The position numbers were made by a program, and so were the translations under genes. Of a DNA stretch of 64,000 nucleotides, positions 1 through 13,800 are shown in pieces. The DNA comes from Sinotaia quadrata. Taxonomy: Eukaryota; Mollusca; Gastropoda; Architaenioglossa; Viviparidae. The notes under the pieces were generated by a model. The model was not told where the DNA came from, ran no database searches, and saw only the letters and a list, made by a program, of their open reading frames with translations. The stretch's first letter is position 1. Each line of letters starts with the position of its first letter. The DNA lies in contig CM054181.1 of the NCBI GenBank assembly GCA_028829895.1, positions 15,656,001 through 15,720,000 on the forward strand, written 5' to 3'.

Positions 1-551
1 ATCTATTACATGGCTTAACCTTCATTATACAAGACAAATGCAATGTAAAACGATAAAAAGTTAATTTATTAATGCAGTACATGTGAGAGTAATTAATAAG
101 TAAATAAGAAGGAAAATACTGGGTTTTAGGATAAGTAATTGCTATAATACATATCCTGATCCCATTAAGTGCTTATCAGGAGAATTTTTAAAAAAAATAA
201 TACAATGTATCCCTATTATTTTTAATGGTACTGTTATTTTTAATTTATAGTTTAAATAAAATCAGCACAAAAAGGGTGAAATTCAAACTTGCATCAAGAA
301 TTACAATGAAAAGAAAACTAAATTTACAGTATTTATACCACTCCTCTTTTGGTCTGTGTGTAATTTATTAAATATTATCAGAGTATCTGTATAACTAAAG
401 TAATTTTCTTATCTGCTTTGCTCACTCATAAGGGTTCAGTTGAGTCTAGTGGTCACTAGGTTCCGCAAGGGGTCAAGGTGGTGTTATTCTCATCTGCATT
501 AAAATCAAAATCTGCAGTTACGCAACTTACGGTAGTTGTATGCATATGCTG

Positions 552-553
<2 letters not shown>

Positions 554-636
<83 letters not shown>
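554..636. repeat. (TG)n microsatellite, about 41 units
   Basis: Uninterrupted TG dinucleotides over 83 bp. The poly-Thr-His and poly-His frames on the opposite strand are translations of this tract, not genes. A tract this long and pure is expected to be length-polymorphic. Confidence 0.97.
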
Positions 637-637
<1 letters not shown>

Positions 638-1423
638 CTGTGAGAGAGAGAATCAATTTGCTGTATATATCTAACTACTAAGACTACCAACTATTGCAAT
701 AAAATGTAAAAATGATATAGGGGATTACAATACATCCAAGACACTGTGATTGGTGGAGCTCTGTACCAATGTCAATCCTTTAGCATTTTATTGCAGAGAA
801 ATGAGCTAATGTTACAATTACATTACTGAATGTACATCTGATGACTATAGACAAAAACTGGACACTGGCCAGGACCCATTTCTCAGTCACACCAGAATAC
901 AACTAAAATAAAGAATGCATCTAAAATAGAGGATACATATGTAATAGCAACTACATCTAAAATAAATAGCAGACAAAAAAGGCAATAAGTCAGATAAGCA
1001 TGCATGTGACTTTTATTAACTTCAGTTGAAAGAAAATCACATGCTGCATACAATGTAAGTTTTAGAAAAATTGCTTTATTTAAAAAAAAAATAAGTCTGA
1101 GGTTGTGCTATGATTCAACACTTGAACAGAAGCACGAGTTATTAATAATGGCAAGATGAGTCTATGCGCTTGATTATTCACAGGCAGCCTTTTTCTTCCA
1201 TAAATAATTCCAAGAGCGGTACATGCTCATAAATTCAAAAATATATAAGTGCCACAAATTATCTTTATAAATTTTCAGTGACATAATTATAGCAGGAAAA
1301 AAAAGAGGTCTTCAATCAAGAAACAGTTTAATGTTTAACACTATGGCTCCTGTTAAAAGAATAAGCTTAAAAGTTAAATGTCTATGATAACAATTGTACT
1401 AACCCAGTATTAAAAAAAATGGC

Positions 1424-1566
1424 TGTTTTATTCCAGCATAATGAATGACTGTGCTGTTCCAGTATAACAAATGATTGAGTGTGATGCTTCAGTGTAATGA
1501 ATGATTCTGCTGCTCCAGGTATAAACAAATGAATGTGATGATCGAGTATACCAAACAAATGTGCTG
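1424..1566. repeat. Degenerate ~33-bp tandem repeat
   Basis: About four diverged units share the theme aatgaatgattctgctgctcc. The antisense 85-codon frame here is a by-product of the repeat. Confidence 0.55.
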
Positions 1567-3787
1567 TGAAATAAAAGCTTTGATGCTGAAATATTACCTT
1601 TAATTTCTGGAACACAAATGTCACAATCAGAGGTGACAATCTTTCTGTAAGTTTAAAAATTAATTACTTTCTAATGATAGTTTAGTAGTTAATTTTATCA
1701 TTTACACTGCATTATATTAGATAAATCATATATATATATATATATATATGTGCATTTTGAATAATTCATTATAGAATTTTTATATATTTACTCTTGAAAT
1801 AAGGTTTGGCATCAAATTCAAAACCAGACCTATAAAATCAAAGACCTTAACAGGATATTTATTTCTGACAAATTTTCTAATCTGTGTGCAAAAGTTACAA
1901 AACATGAATCTTATGCTTCAAAGGTATGAGTAAATAATTTTACATCCATACAACCCAATAATCTATAGGGTTAGTGATATGACAATAAATTATGCTTTAC
2001 AGCCATCATGGACGTTTAATAATTCAACTCCAGCAAACACAGGTGAGTACAGGGAGTCCAGAAAACATAAATCTGATGGACCATTTACACCTGTCTCTAA
2101 GTTAAATTTCTTAAGAGATGACTAACCCAGTTCAATTATGATGTACATACATGTGACATTAATGTGCTTCTAAAAAACACAAATACCTTTTATATCTATA
2201 TTATGCCTAACTCTGGTGTCATGGTAACCCAATATAGCATGGCATAAATTTGCTCATCCCAAAGGGAATATTTAAAATTTAATACAACTGATTTATTCAC
2301 ACATTCAATCAATGTCTTTGCCCTCTGTTACAGTCCCTATTCAGCCTCGATCCACCCACCCTTCCTAATTGTCTCTGCTCACTTTCATTCATCCAAAACA
2401 GCTACCTCTAAGAGTATTTCTATTCATACATTCAAAATAATTACCTCTACCAGCCTGACCACTTCACATAACAGCAACTCCTTAATTCTACTAACTGTTG
2501 GTTAATATAACCAAGTATGTTATCAGTCCGAATCAAACTAGCAAGTAGCATCATTCTGAGGTTATTGTTTGATCAGTCTATACATTTAAAGAGTACAAGG
2601 GCAATGTTATATTTTAATGGCAACCTCAGCACATATTCACCAATCTTACACATGGCAATAAAATAACATTTAACTTACTTATTGTTAATTATAGGCCTAA
2701 TTTATCCAAAATCAACACAACGGATAATGCATACACTCATAAAAAATAATAAGCCTTCAACATTAATATTCAAGGTATAAGAAAACCAGTGTAACCTGTT
2801 TACTGTACAACTACAAGCCAACCTTCAATTTTGACTATCATTTTCTGCTGTATGCAGCTCATAATGTCATATTGAATCAGACATGAAATAATGAAATACA
2901 AGCATTGCTAAGATTATTAACAATATACGTGTTTACTAATGCAGACTGATATATATTTGTGTGAGAAACATTTAGTTAATACTTATAATTTTATAAAGCC
3001 TGTGTCGGGAGTAATTTATATTGAATGTACTTTTTAAGCGCAATATACTGAAAAGTTTCCACGCAATTCCTGTGGGGAAAAGAAGTGATCGTAAAGAAAA
3101 ATAAGCGCAATATTTCTAATACAAATACTAAAACAGGGTTGAATAAATAGTTATTTTATTTATCTTTTCACGTCTTCCTTGCATTATTATTAATATAAAT
3201 GGTCAAATTCAAATGATTTGACCGTTTAGTGATTTACTGTTAAGTTTTCCAATCAAAATTTTATGAGTGTAAAACTGTAACTAAAGAAGAATAAAGAAAT
3301 ATACGCGTGCATGTGCATTATACATGCATGAAATTTCCATATCTTAAGTAACACACTTTAACTGATTTAGAATCGCCGATACTAGTGATAGGTTTCTATT
3401 TAAAAAACGCTTCTTAGAAGAAATTTTCAACTTTAGCTACATAAAATCAAAATGAATTAGGTGATATCTGATGAGCCCGGCTTAATACACAGTTCTACTT
3501 GTTATCTGAGAAACGCAACTAATTAAAGATGAAATATCTATGTAGTTTGTATCCCTGTTGTATGTGATTCTTCACGATGACTACTCACCTACTAAAACTG
3601 CTTATTCTTTCCAATTTATAGCAATCAGCCAGTAATTATCAAGTCGTATTCAAGTATTGTGTGATCAAGTGCAATATTTGACTTTATGGTGCAAGCCTGT
3701 TAGAGCTCAGTGCGATCATTCGCCATCCAGTGTAAATAAACATTAGTGCATGTACAGTCCGTTGACTTATGCAATCAAAAATATTTG

Positions 3788-3809
3788 CTCATTAGCAGAG
3801 GCTAATGAG
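3788..3809. repeat. Small perfect hairpin
   Basis: CTCATTAGC and its exact reverse complement GCTAATGAG flank a 4-base loop. No gene starts within 3 kb on the + strand, so a regulatory role is unsupported. Confidence 0.5.
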
Positions 3810-5064
3810 ATACGAAGTTCGTCTTTATGTTTCTTAGTAAAAAATCTTTAAGACTGAGACTACACAAAAGAGGCTTCAACATCGAAGAATTTCTAAGGTT
3901 CACATTGATGATGTCAACCTTCGCACCTACCTTACCTACTCCACGGCTGTTGATATTAGAGAAATTTTTACTTCCACTCCCAAGAAAAAGTCAGAAGAAT
4001 GACAAAACAACAACAACGAAATAAAGCAACTTCTCATAGATTTTTTTTAAATTCCAACATAACTTTTGCCAACAACTAATTGTATCTTCTCCACACCTAT
4101 TCCCACCCACCCTACCCCATACCAGATCTTAGTTTCACAAGCATTGACGAGAGTGAAATATAAGTATGCCATCCTTAATCGATTATGCTTTGGTAGTTGT
4201 ATGTGCCAAAATATTACTGGTTCTGATGTATCGATACGGAGGTAATTTTTATTGGCCAGTCTATGCGGCCCTTGAGAGGACATTGGGATTTAAAATGACC
4301 AGCTGTAGAATTGAGTGTGCAAGAGATTTGTATGGAGAGTTAAGGATTATTGTGAATGGGGTGCAAGGTGTTGTTTCTATATCACTTTCTGTGTTGGTAT
4401 TCTCAGGGGTGAATGTGTAAAATATGATTTATTGCATCTGCAATCTCTGTGTGGGTATCGGCTAGGGACAGTGACGTAGCAAGATTTTGGGAGGCTTTTA
4501 TGCAGAGCTTCGGTGATGATATTCGACAAAATTCGTTGATGAAAGTATTTTGAGCAGATTGTAAGAGGTTACAAAAAGGTAATTGTTGTTGTAGAGAAAA
4601 GGACAGTCGGTGATGATTGGACGTAACGTGAATTGCAAATTTATAATGGTGTTTCCTATTCTTGATTTTGTGATGCAACACAGAAGATCTTGTGATGCAA
4701 CTGCATTCTTTGATACCTGCAAAAAGTTGAGGGGGGGGGGAGGAGGGTAGATGTTTGTGTTTACGTCAAAGTAACATTTGATTTACGTTTCTACAGCCTG
4801 TAGAGAAACTACCTACTTCATTCGCTCTCTCCATCCACACTTCCGGTCATGGAGAATGACCAATGAATTACGCACACTATGTCAGGAATTACAATGTCTT
4901 TGGCGCTAACTATTTGTTGTAAAATCCAATATTTCAATAATTTTTTAAACATCACTCAGTTAAAAAATTAAAAAAACAGATTTGAATTGATGATAATGCA
5001 TAATAATAATAATAAAAATAATTCCAATTTATATATAGTTTAATTAATGCTTCAGTAAACAGTA

Positions 5065-5440
5065 CTGATGACCTAGGTGAGAGGTGTATAAAATTAGAAA
5101 CTCTTCTAAAATGTAGTGATCAGAAAGACATCTGTGGAATTGGTTTGTATGTAGAATTAAAATATATGAGAAACCATCTAGAAAAACAGAGGACAGTTAT
5201 CCTCCCAACGAATTGTTACAGTTCATATGCTTGAAAAGTCTTACTGCCTCATTGCCAACTCTTTTTATGGCACAGAGAATTTTTTTAAAAAAATTATTAG
5301 TATCCATGGCAAGTGCAGAAAGGAGTTTCTACAAGCTAAAATTAATAAAAATTAACTTACAATAATGACACTATTGCCAAATACCTGAATGCAGAAATGA
5401 TCCATCAATATGCACCTATTAAAGATCGAGAAGTGACTCT
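5065..5440 (+). pseudogene. hAT transposase C-terminal relic (ZMYM1/TTF type)
   Basis: A broken reading frame matches the hAT C-terminal dimerisation region. From about 5294 it reads LLVSMASAERSFYKLKLIK, the family's conserved ASAERSFSKLKLIK block. Upstream, in another frame, CSDQKDICGIGLYVELK resembles the preceding helix. Frameshifts and stops separate the pieces, so it is dead. No N-terminal part or terminal repeats were found. It is a different hAT lineage from the ZBED-type relics at 5.9-6.5 kb and in WDR3 intron 5. Confidence 0.6.
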
Positions 5441-5897
5441 CTAAGCTCTAGGGTCTGTAAAAGATAAATTTTACTATTTTGCTTTTAATGCTTAATAGTA
5501 TAGAACAAAGAATGAATTTATATATCTTTTTAAATATTAGTTTGCGATAGCAAAATCGCAAAAGTGGGATGTGTAAGAGAGGGGGTATCAAATACAGTGC
5601 CCTCAGAACAGTGAAATTGAGACATAATTATCACGTCATAATTATAGTTTATGGACATAATAATGTCATAAATAAATACATCGTGAACTGACGTAACTCA
5701 TTGGCTCTTAGTGACATTAAGGTTTATAGTACATAACAACATTCACATCAAGGTTGCATCAGGTTTAGGTAATTTATTATCTTTATCATCACCATTCCTT
5801 TTCTTCAAATTATATTTTCTTATATGAAAACTACATTACTTGTCACGCAAAGCACTAAACATTTCTACATACTAGAGTAACTCACTAGAACGCTAAA

Positions 5898-6476
5898 TCA
5901 ATGAGAACCATGAGCTTGTTTCTTTGCAACGAGACGGTTCCATCTGGGGGTAATTGGAAATAATGACACCCGTAGTGTGTTGCTTATGTCCATCCGTTGT
6001 TTTGTTTTGGTTGCTGACATTGCAGAAAACCCCGCTTCACACAGATAGGATGTCAGAAATAACAATATGGATATAAGTGCTGTGGTGGCAATCTCAGGGT
6101 ATTCCGGCATGACTTTAATCCAGAACACCGGCAGAGTTGTCTCGAACATAGTTTTAAGGCCGCCGTCATTTGCAATCTCCAGCAGTTGATCTTGCAAAAG
6201 ACATGCTAGATTCACCTGGTTTGTTGACAAATGGATCGCGGATCCATTCCTTACCACTTCGTGGGTCTTTTGTGGTTGGGAAGTAGCGCTCGAATTCTTT
6301 AAAAGCAAAGACAGGTGATCGTGCACCAACTGGGAGAATGAATTCTCAGGCTGTCTCGTCCATGGAAAGTCGCACAAACCCGAGAGAAATACACCACAGT
6401 AAATAAAATTGGGTGGCTCGGTACCATTTGATCCACGGAACGGTACCGGATACGGCCCGGGGGTTGGGGACCACTG
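5898..6476 (-). mobile_element. Deleted hAT element: terminal repeat fused to transposase C-terminus (ZBED5/FAM200 type)
   Basis: Read on the minus strand, the element begins at 6476 with the hAT terminal sequence CAGTGGTCCCCAACC and runs within about 120 bp into the 3' part of a ZBED5/FAM200-like transposase. Diagnostic blocks are EIANDGGLKTMFETT, FWIKVMPEYPEIATTAL, TSYLCEAGFSAM and TLRVSLFPITPRWNRLVA, with the family's usual end at QAHGSH. A 203-codon frame stays open from 6509 to 5898, but its first ~40 residues are translated terminal repeat. The BED finger and catalytic core are missing, so this is an internal-deletion derivative. The 8 bp outside the terminus are tattagac; I found no partner copy or opposite terminus. 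It cannot encode an active transposase. Confidence 0.8.
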
Positions 6477-7213
6477 TATTAGACTGATGATCTCCCGCTC
6501 CAAATACATAGACCTTTATCGACTCCGGTCGATTCGTTTGCTTTCTGGTAGCAGCACTACAAAGGCTAAATTTAAAATTAGTTCAAACATTTATTATATA
6601 ATCTTAGATCTTAGCACTGACTGTTGAACAAGATTCAATTGCACCAGATGGCTTGTAGTTTGTACTAAGAATGATCACACTACTCAGATATTTCATTATA
6701 GTTATTTTCCATTTGACAAAAAATAAAATAAAAGTGGGAGCACAAAAACAAAAAAGATTGTACCGATAGCAGCTACATTTGTCTGTTATTTCCAAAAGAA
6801 ATAAAATCAAAACCTTAATATTATAGGCAGGGCCCGCCGAGAAAAAATCCGGGCCTTTGTACAAAGAAGGTGTGGACCCTTAAACAAAGTTGACATAGGT
6901 GTATTTTTTCATAGATTATGTCAAACTAGGTTGCAAGGCGGTTTTCCTATACACATAAAGTATGAAGTAAATATCCAATATTGTTTTTCTTTTTAAAAAT
7001 TTAATTTTTTCTAAAAATTTTTCCTTTCATGGACCCACTTGAGCTCCATGGGCCCAGGAACAATATACAGGCTGCAACTCCTCTCCTCAGGCCTGATTAA
7101 GTGATTATAAGGACATATCGATTTTATAGTTTATTACATGGTCATACTGCAAATCATCGTCTGCTGAATTTATGAAATGCGCATGTCTGCAAAATTAGCG
7201 GAAGCACATGGCC
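6477..7213. other. Intergenic, possible unclassified repeat
   Basis: No gene seen. GGGCCCGCC-type motifs near 6831 and a GGGCCC near 7050 suggest another old transposon fragment, but no protein or terminal repeat could be assigned. Confidence 0.4.
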
Positions 7214-7225
7214 AAAGATGGCGAC
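7214..7225 (+). promoter_or_regulatory. YY1-like motif at the probable WDR3 promoter
   Basis: AAAGATGGCGAC closely matches the AAGATGGCGGC (YY1) element found just downstream of the start site in many housekeeping promoters. It lies about 480 bp before the WDR3 ATG in a locally CpG-richer stretch. The ATG inside the motif opens a short upstream frame. A possible 5'UTR intron runs from a donor-like AACAG|GTGTG at 7281/7282 to an acceptor TTTCAG ending at 7639. Motif resemblance is seen; promoter use and 5'UTR splicing are inferred. Confidence 0.4.
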
Positions 7226-7697
7226 AACCAAATGTGCACGTTTTGAGTCTTTGAGAACTCTTTTTTTATAACACCGAACAGGTGTGTGTTAATTTATCGT
7301 AAAGCAAACACTCTCTTATAGTTATTTTAAAAACTTGTTTTGTCTTTTGATATGAAAGATTTTGTAATATGAAATATTATTTCACATATGAAGTATTTCA
7401 CTATTTGATAATTGAATGTAATATACTATTAAGTATTAGTATTACTAAGTAATATTGTAATAATAATAAAACAAAACATGACTAATTAGAGTTGTGCATA
7501 CCCTTACTATAATATCTGTGCTTGGTTACTGACAAGTTTTGGCCAGGGAACCTAGAACCATAAAGTATTACACACAAACATATATATATGTCCATAATAT
7601 TTACATTTAAAAGGAAATGTATTTCAAACTATGTTTCAGCATATAGTTTTGAGTAAAACTTATATTTTGTAATCAAAGTGGTTTGGAATAACAATAC

Positions 7698-7868
7698 ATG
7701 GGGATCACAAAGCAGTATCTGCGTGTTGAGGCTTCAGCTGTGTTTGGCTTGGTGGCCAGTCAGCGTGCTAATGTTGTGTACCTCCATGCAGTTGGTGACA
7801 AAGCACACCAAGTAGCCGTTGGTGCTTGTGAAAATGTTATCATATGGGACTTGCACACAAAAGAAAAG
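7698..7868 (+). CDS. WDR3: WDR3 exon 1
   Basis: 57 codons, phase 0. Start codon plus the first blade, ending in the WD signature ENVIIWDL. Donor AAG|GTAATA. Confidence 0.95.
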
Positions 7869-10800
7869 GTAATAAACTAACATGTTTTTAATTTTTGTGC
7901 AATGTAGTTAATATGCGAGGACAGACACATAAATATCTGCATTTGCATGACATTTATGTAATAATAGTAATATGCATTACTGTTAACTAATTTTTAAAAA
8001 TATATAATTAGTTTTTAAATTTGACCTGTAACTTCTGCTTTTCTTGACTGTATATCTTTGAGTTTGAATGACTACATTGGTGTTGCATTTTGCATGGGGT
8101 TACATTCAAACTCTAGTGTATAAAATCATATATAGTCCAAAATGTGATTATAAGCACATATATAGTGGTCTTGTGATGAACTATGAGTATGAGATGATGA
8201 ATATGGGTATTTTATACACATATGCTGCATTGATTAATCATTTTCCCTGATGACACTGTTAGGGATCCAGGAATCAGTGGACAGAGATTTATACATGCAG
8301 TGGTTGGCTGGATTCAGCTTAAGAATTTGATTTTAGTAGGCTTACCTGCTACTGTTTTATTCTTTTAAAAATATAATGATTAGCAACTATTACTTTTGCC
8401 TTTGAGTTACTCAAACAGTTCTTGGTACGGTCTCAGATTGTCCATAATACTCTGTGAAAATATATTTAGAAATTAAATCATTCTAGTGTTCCTGCTTCTT
8501 CAGTTACATATAGATGGCTTGCATTTTGAGGCCATATTGTATGAAAATCATATCTTCAAGACACCACCTCTTGGCTCTACTGCCTCATTTTTTTACTGTT
8601 GCCTATTCCTGTTCAAATGTCTGTGCCTCAAACTTTAAATTTGTAGTCCACTTTCAAAAAGGGTATTTGTGTCTTTTCAACTGTTCTACTATCTTGTATT
8701 AAATTTGCATTCATTATTTTTTTTGTTTGGAATGTTCAGCTTCAAGAGAGAAAAAAATAACTCGTATACAAATAGTGATAAAAGTTTATACTAAGTGTAT
8801 TGTTTATTTTGCATTGTGTTTTATATATTTTATATTATATTTATTTTATATTGTGTTTGTGCTTTGTGTGTGTAAATGAATATTAAATAGGTTATATAAG
8901 AATGAGAGGAATTTTTATATTTACTGATTTAGATTTTGGGATATCAGAAGCACATTAAACCAAACAACCCATATTTTTGTTGTTTTAAGTGGTTTTTAAA
9001 TTTTGTTATAAAAGCTAAATAGTCATTTAAAAATTTATTAAATATATTTGCTATTGTGGTTGTTATTGGTTTTAGTTTTTTGTGTGTGATTTGATTGCTG
9101 TTAGGAAAATACTAAATATCTAAAGCTTTCTGTATGTCCAGCTTTATATTCTTTATTTCACAAATAAAGCCCCAAGGTACTTAGAGAAACAAATTTAATT
9201 TTAAGATTAAGAATTTGGTTATCATTTAAGTGTGATCTTAAAAATATTTATAGTAAACATGATTTTTAATATTAAAAATATCTTTCAGGTGAAAACATTG
9301 CAAGGAGACAAACATGAGGTTTCAAGTTTGGCTCGCTCCCCTGATCATGCTTATTTAGCAGTAGGATACATGAATGGTAGCATCAAAACCTTCGATTTAA
9401 CTACAGGAGAAAGCTTGGTCACATTTCATGGGCATCGCTCAACTGTAACAGCTCTTGAATATGAACAAGGTCTGCGCTTAGTATCAGGAGCAAAGGTACT
9501 GTATTTATATAATTATTTCTAGCTGTTCATCCATAGTTTTCAATTCGTTTTTTTGCCAAGCCTTGTGTACCTGTCCACTACTTCAATGTTAACCCATACT
9601 TTTCCATTCCTTGCTATAATGGTTTTTAACAGTCTGACACTGCAACATTTCTTGTCACATCTTCTGTGGCAGTCTGTTATTGTTCATTTTTTTGCATCAT
9701 CTATTGCAAATTATAAAAATGGTGATTACAGAATTAACTTCGTGCCTGTCAGGTCACTTAGTTATGCTAATCGTCATCCTGGCAGGTTGTTTTGCCACTC
9801 AGCAACAATTAAATGGGTGAGATTACTAAAAAATGAAAAGCAGCTGTAATTATAAATGGATTTTTTAAAATTTAAATTGCTACAAGTGGTGAACAGACAA
9901 AAGAATTTTATAAGTGTTATTTTAAAATAATTTAAATTAAAAAAAAATTTTTTAAAGTTCCCTTACTTTTTCTTGATTTTGAATGATGATTTTCAAAAAG
10001 TTTGCTCACAGTCTTGAATTTTTGATGGTAAATTAAACCTTACACCCCCAAATAATAAATTTTATAAAGTCTGATTTGTGGGTGTATTGGATAAATATCC
10101 AGGGTGCCACCTTTCAGAGGTCTCACCCATAAAAGTTTGAGACAGAGAGTGTCAAGCGAGCAACCACTAAATACAGTATCTGAGTGGTTACAGTGTCCAA
10201 GATATGTCTGATGAAAGCTTCAGAATGTACAGATCTCAAAATTGGTTCCTATGCTAAACATACTAAAGTATTTTAAAAGTATTATTTTAAAATTATTTAA
10301 AATTAAAAAATAAATATATAATAAAAAATTCTCTTTAACTGATGAAAATGATGAATTTTTTCCCCAGAAATGCAAAGTGAAAAAAATCATTACAATGTCA
10401 TAAAACAACATTCACAAGAATTCTTTTTAGAAAAGCAAATACATTATTGATTATTACACATACTTTTTTGTCTTCAGAAACACCATGTGAAGAAATAACC
10501 ATACTGTCACAGCATGTTGTTCAAAAGAAATTTTTTAATAAACAAATAAAAGTCCAATTGCACAAGTCCATTGTTGATTAGATACAAAAGTACTATTTAT
10601 TCTGCATAATTTTTAGTCCTAAGATAATTTGTAAATGAAAATTATTTCCTCAAATTGAATATAGTCGAAATGTATATTTTTTTTACAGTTCAAGTGAAAG
10701 TACTTGTTGAGTACATGACAAAGAAAAAGAATGATGAAATAAAATCACTTAAATTTATTTGTTAGAAAATGTGTTTGTTTGAATTATATACATATATAAT

Positions 10801-13800
10801 TTTGAAATATATAATATAAATTTTAATTATACTTAGCATTTATTGCAAGTCATGGCACAATAATAGCCAGCCCCATAGCAAATAAGGGTGGAGATGCGAT
10901 GTGAAGATTTATAATTGTTTACAATAAATTAGAATTAGCACAGGAGTCCTAATCACAGCTTTTTTAACAATTCCATGTAAATTCAATAAAAGTTTACACA
11001 TCCAAATTAAGTAAAGAAAGACTGGTTTTTTTTTCATATAAGCTGGAATGCTGAACACCACACCACGTCATGTTGGCCAACTGACTCAACATCGTCAAAC
11101 TATTTTCTTTGAAATCACTAGAGGCAGGCAAAAATTCCCCTTCAGAAGAAACAGAACAGGAATCATCAGCTAAATCATAATTTGATTCAGCTGTGGGTTG
11201 ACAAAGTCTGTTGATAAAGCAAAAGCATTCCAATTTGATGCTGTGACTTGCAAAAATTCCTTTTCAGCACAAGATGCAGTGGCCGCTGGGGAGAAAGACC
11301 AAGCAAAGGGTGTGCAAAATACGGTCTTTGTATTATATGATCAATCTAATTTCAGCTTTCCAATGATAGAATTGATACAAATCATCTGCTAAGGGAGACA
11401 TATTTCCTCCTCACTTGATTGACTAACATTAGTAACAATAAATGTGCATGCACACTGCACATATACTACCATATGACTATCTAGCTATATTTAGATATAT
11501 ACACATATTGGTCATACCACTGAGATTGCAGCTAAAACAAGGCTACACTTGTGAATTCTAAATAGCAGTTACTACAAAATTAGGTTCCCTTTCATATATT
11601 GCATGTATCAGCTTCTTAATCTTCATTTACATTTTTGTAATATTTAGCTGACAGTTCTAGATGGGCTTGATTGATTTTGTGTTGAGTTTTAAGTTCATGA
11701 CTTGCTTTAAAGAAATATTCATAAAAATTAAATGTTATTTCTAGGAATCTAGTTGTGTGGAAAGAGCATATTGTACACTAAAATTAATTTGAAGTGAAAT
11801 GGTGAATTTGTCATATGTGTTAATGGTTGATAGTTCGTTTTTTTAGTTAGTTTTATGTCAGTAAATAAACCTTGTCCAATTTTTTCAGGACACAGATGTA
11901 ATCCTGTGGGATATCGTCAGTGAATCTGGTCTTTTCAGGCTGAAAGGCCACAAAGGGGAGATCACCAAGGTTCATTTTATCACAGGGAAAAACATGTTGA
12001 TTACAAGGTATGCATGTGCTTTTCGTCTTCCCTAAAAAAAAAAAGAACAGTTACTCTTGATTTATACCTTTTCCCCCTCAAAAAAAAAATAAAATTTTAA
12101 GTTATTTTTGGTAGTAGAATTTTAGACGTATTGTCCTTTTTTCATCTCTTTAGACAAACAGAATGAAATGTAGGAACAAGAAGCAGCTATCATTAGTGTA
12201 CTATTAGCAGTACATATTTAATCAGATAAACAAGAATGGTTTAGAGTGCAAAAGATGGAGAACTTATGTCTGAATTTGTATTTCAGCTCCAAAGATACGT
12301 TTATTAAATTTTGGGATCTGGAAACACAACACTGCTTCCGAACCTTAGTTGGACACCGGTCAGAGGTTGGTGTCCTTATTTGTTGCCTAGGAAGCAAACT
12401 TGTTTGTCATTAAGTTTTAAAGACATTAAGTTTTAAAGACAGAGAAAATTCATGCTAATTTCAAGAGGTATTACTAGCTAGTTACATGTTCTCTTTTATT
12501 TTAAACCATAGAGGTTTCTAATGTTAAATTTAAAATATTTATTGATGTTAATTTATAATATTAAATTACATTTATTACTTTCTCTATTTTGTGATTTTTT
12601 TTTTAAAAATTACTTTTATTATAAAAATTTACAGGTTTACAGTTTTGCCTTAATAAATGGTGGCAAACGCCTCATCTCCGGCTGTGCAGACAGTGAACTC
12701 CGTGTCTGGGATATTACATATAAAGATGAAGTAAGCAATAAAAATATATCTGACTTATAGTTTGGATTCCGGGTATGTATGTCATCACATAAACAGATGA
12801 GTAAGCAGTAAAAATTAAGACTTTCCTCTATTTAAAATTTGAACTCTAGGTATGTATGTCACATAAACAGATGAGTAAGCAGTAAAAATTAAGACTTTTC
12901 TCTGTTTGAAGTTTGCAATCTGAGTCTGGAACATCACTTATTAAGTTGAGGTGAAGTAAAAAGAATTTTTGTTTGTTTGTAAAAATAAGTTTTCCCTGAT
13001 GAATGTACACTAGGAAGAAATTATGGAGTTGCTTGTACAAGCCACATGATGGGAGGTTGGGTGTGTGTGTGTAAGTAGATAGGTGAAGGATAGAGCTGGC
13101 CAGCAGGCAGTCCATTATATGAATAGTATCCCTTGAAATACTTTCGTGTGTCACTGGAAATGAGGTGTGGAATTAAAAAAGTGGGGAGTCTGGAAGGGGC
13201 TTATGCTCATCTGGTAAGTATTCAGGAATAACTAACTGTATGTTGGAAAATATTCCTCTTATTATTGGACAAGTATCAGTAAGAAAATAACAAATGGGAG
13301 GATGGATTTCTATGATCAAATTTATGTATATTATGTGAAAACCTTCAATCAGGAAATTTGGGGTCCTCAAGCCATTCAAAAACTAGAGGCTATACCGCTT
13401 TCAGATAACACCATCAGAATTATAGACATAGTAACTGATTTTGAAAAGCATGTTGAAGACGGGATAAAGAAATTGAGATGTTTTGCAGTTCATCTTGATG
13501 AATCAACAGATGTGGATAACCACACTATTCTATTTTTCTACGTGAGGTATAGTGAAGATGAATAGTTTAGGGAAGAACTTCTTTGTTTCCTTGACTTATC
13601 TGGATGGACCGCTAGTTAAGAGATATTTAGTGTTCTTGATGAGTATTTTCAAGGGCTTAGACTGGGGCAAGTGCTTAGGAGTGTTTGGTGCTGAGAGCAT
13701 GACTGGATATCACTCAGGTGTAGTTACAAAAAATAAAGGATGTTGCTCATCCAGAAATTTTGTTCACCCACTGAATGGTCCAAAGGGAGCACCTAGCTAC

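Larger units (their letters stand above)
1..5060. other. Intergenic flank, no gene recognised
   Basis: AT-rich DNA without a recognisable exon on either strand. It holds a long (TG)n tract, a short (TA)n tract near 1728-1750, a degenerate repeat near 1.4-1.57 kb and a G-run near 4731-4740. Open frames at 3827-4024 (65 codons) and 4166-4420 (84 codons) resemble no family I know and lack splice or codon signals that would promote them to genes. Confidence 0.6.

Noticed and set aside
456..690. Antisense frames of alternating Thr-His
   Set aside because: Translation of the (TG)n microsatellite.
4166..4420. 84-codon frame with a hydrophobic start
   Set aside because: No recognised family, no splice partners and no conserved motif; the length is plausible by chance here.
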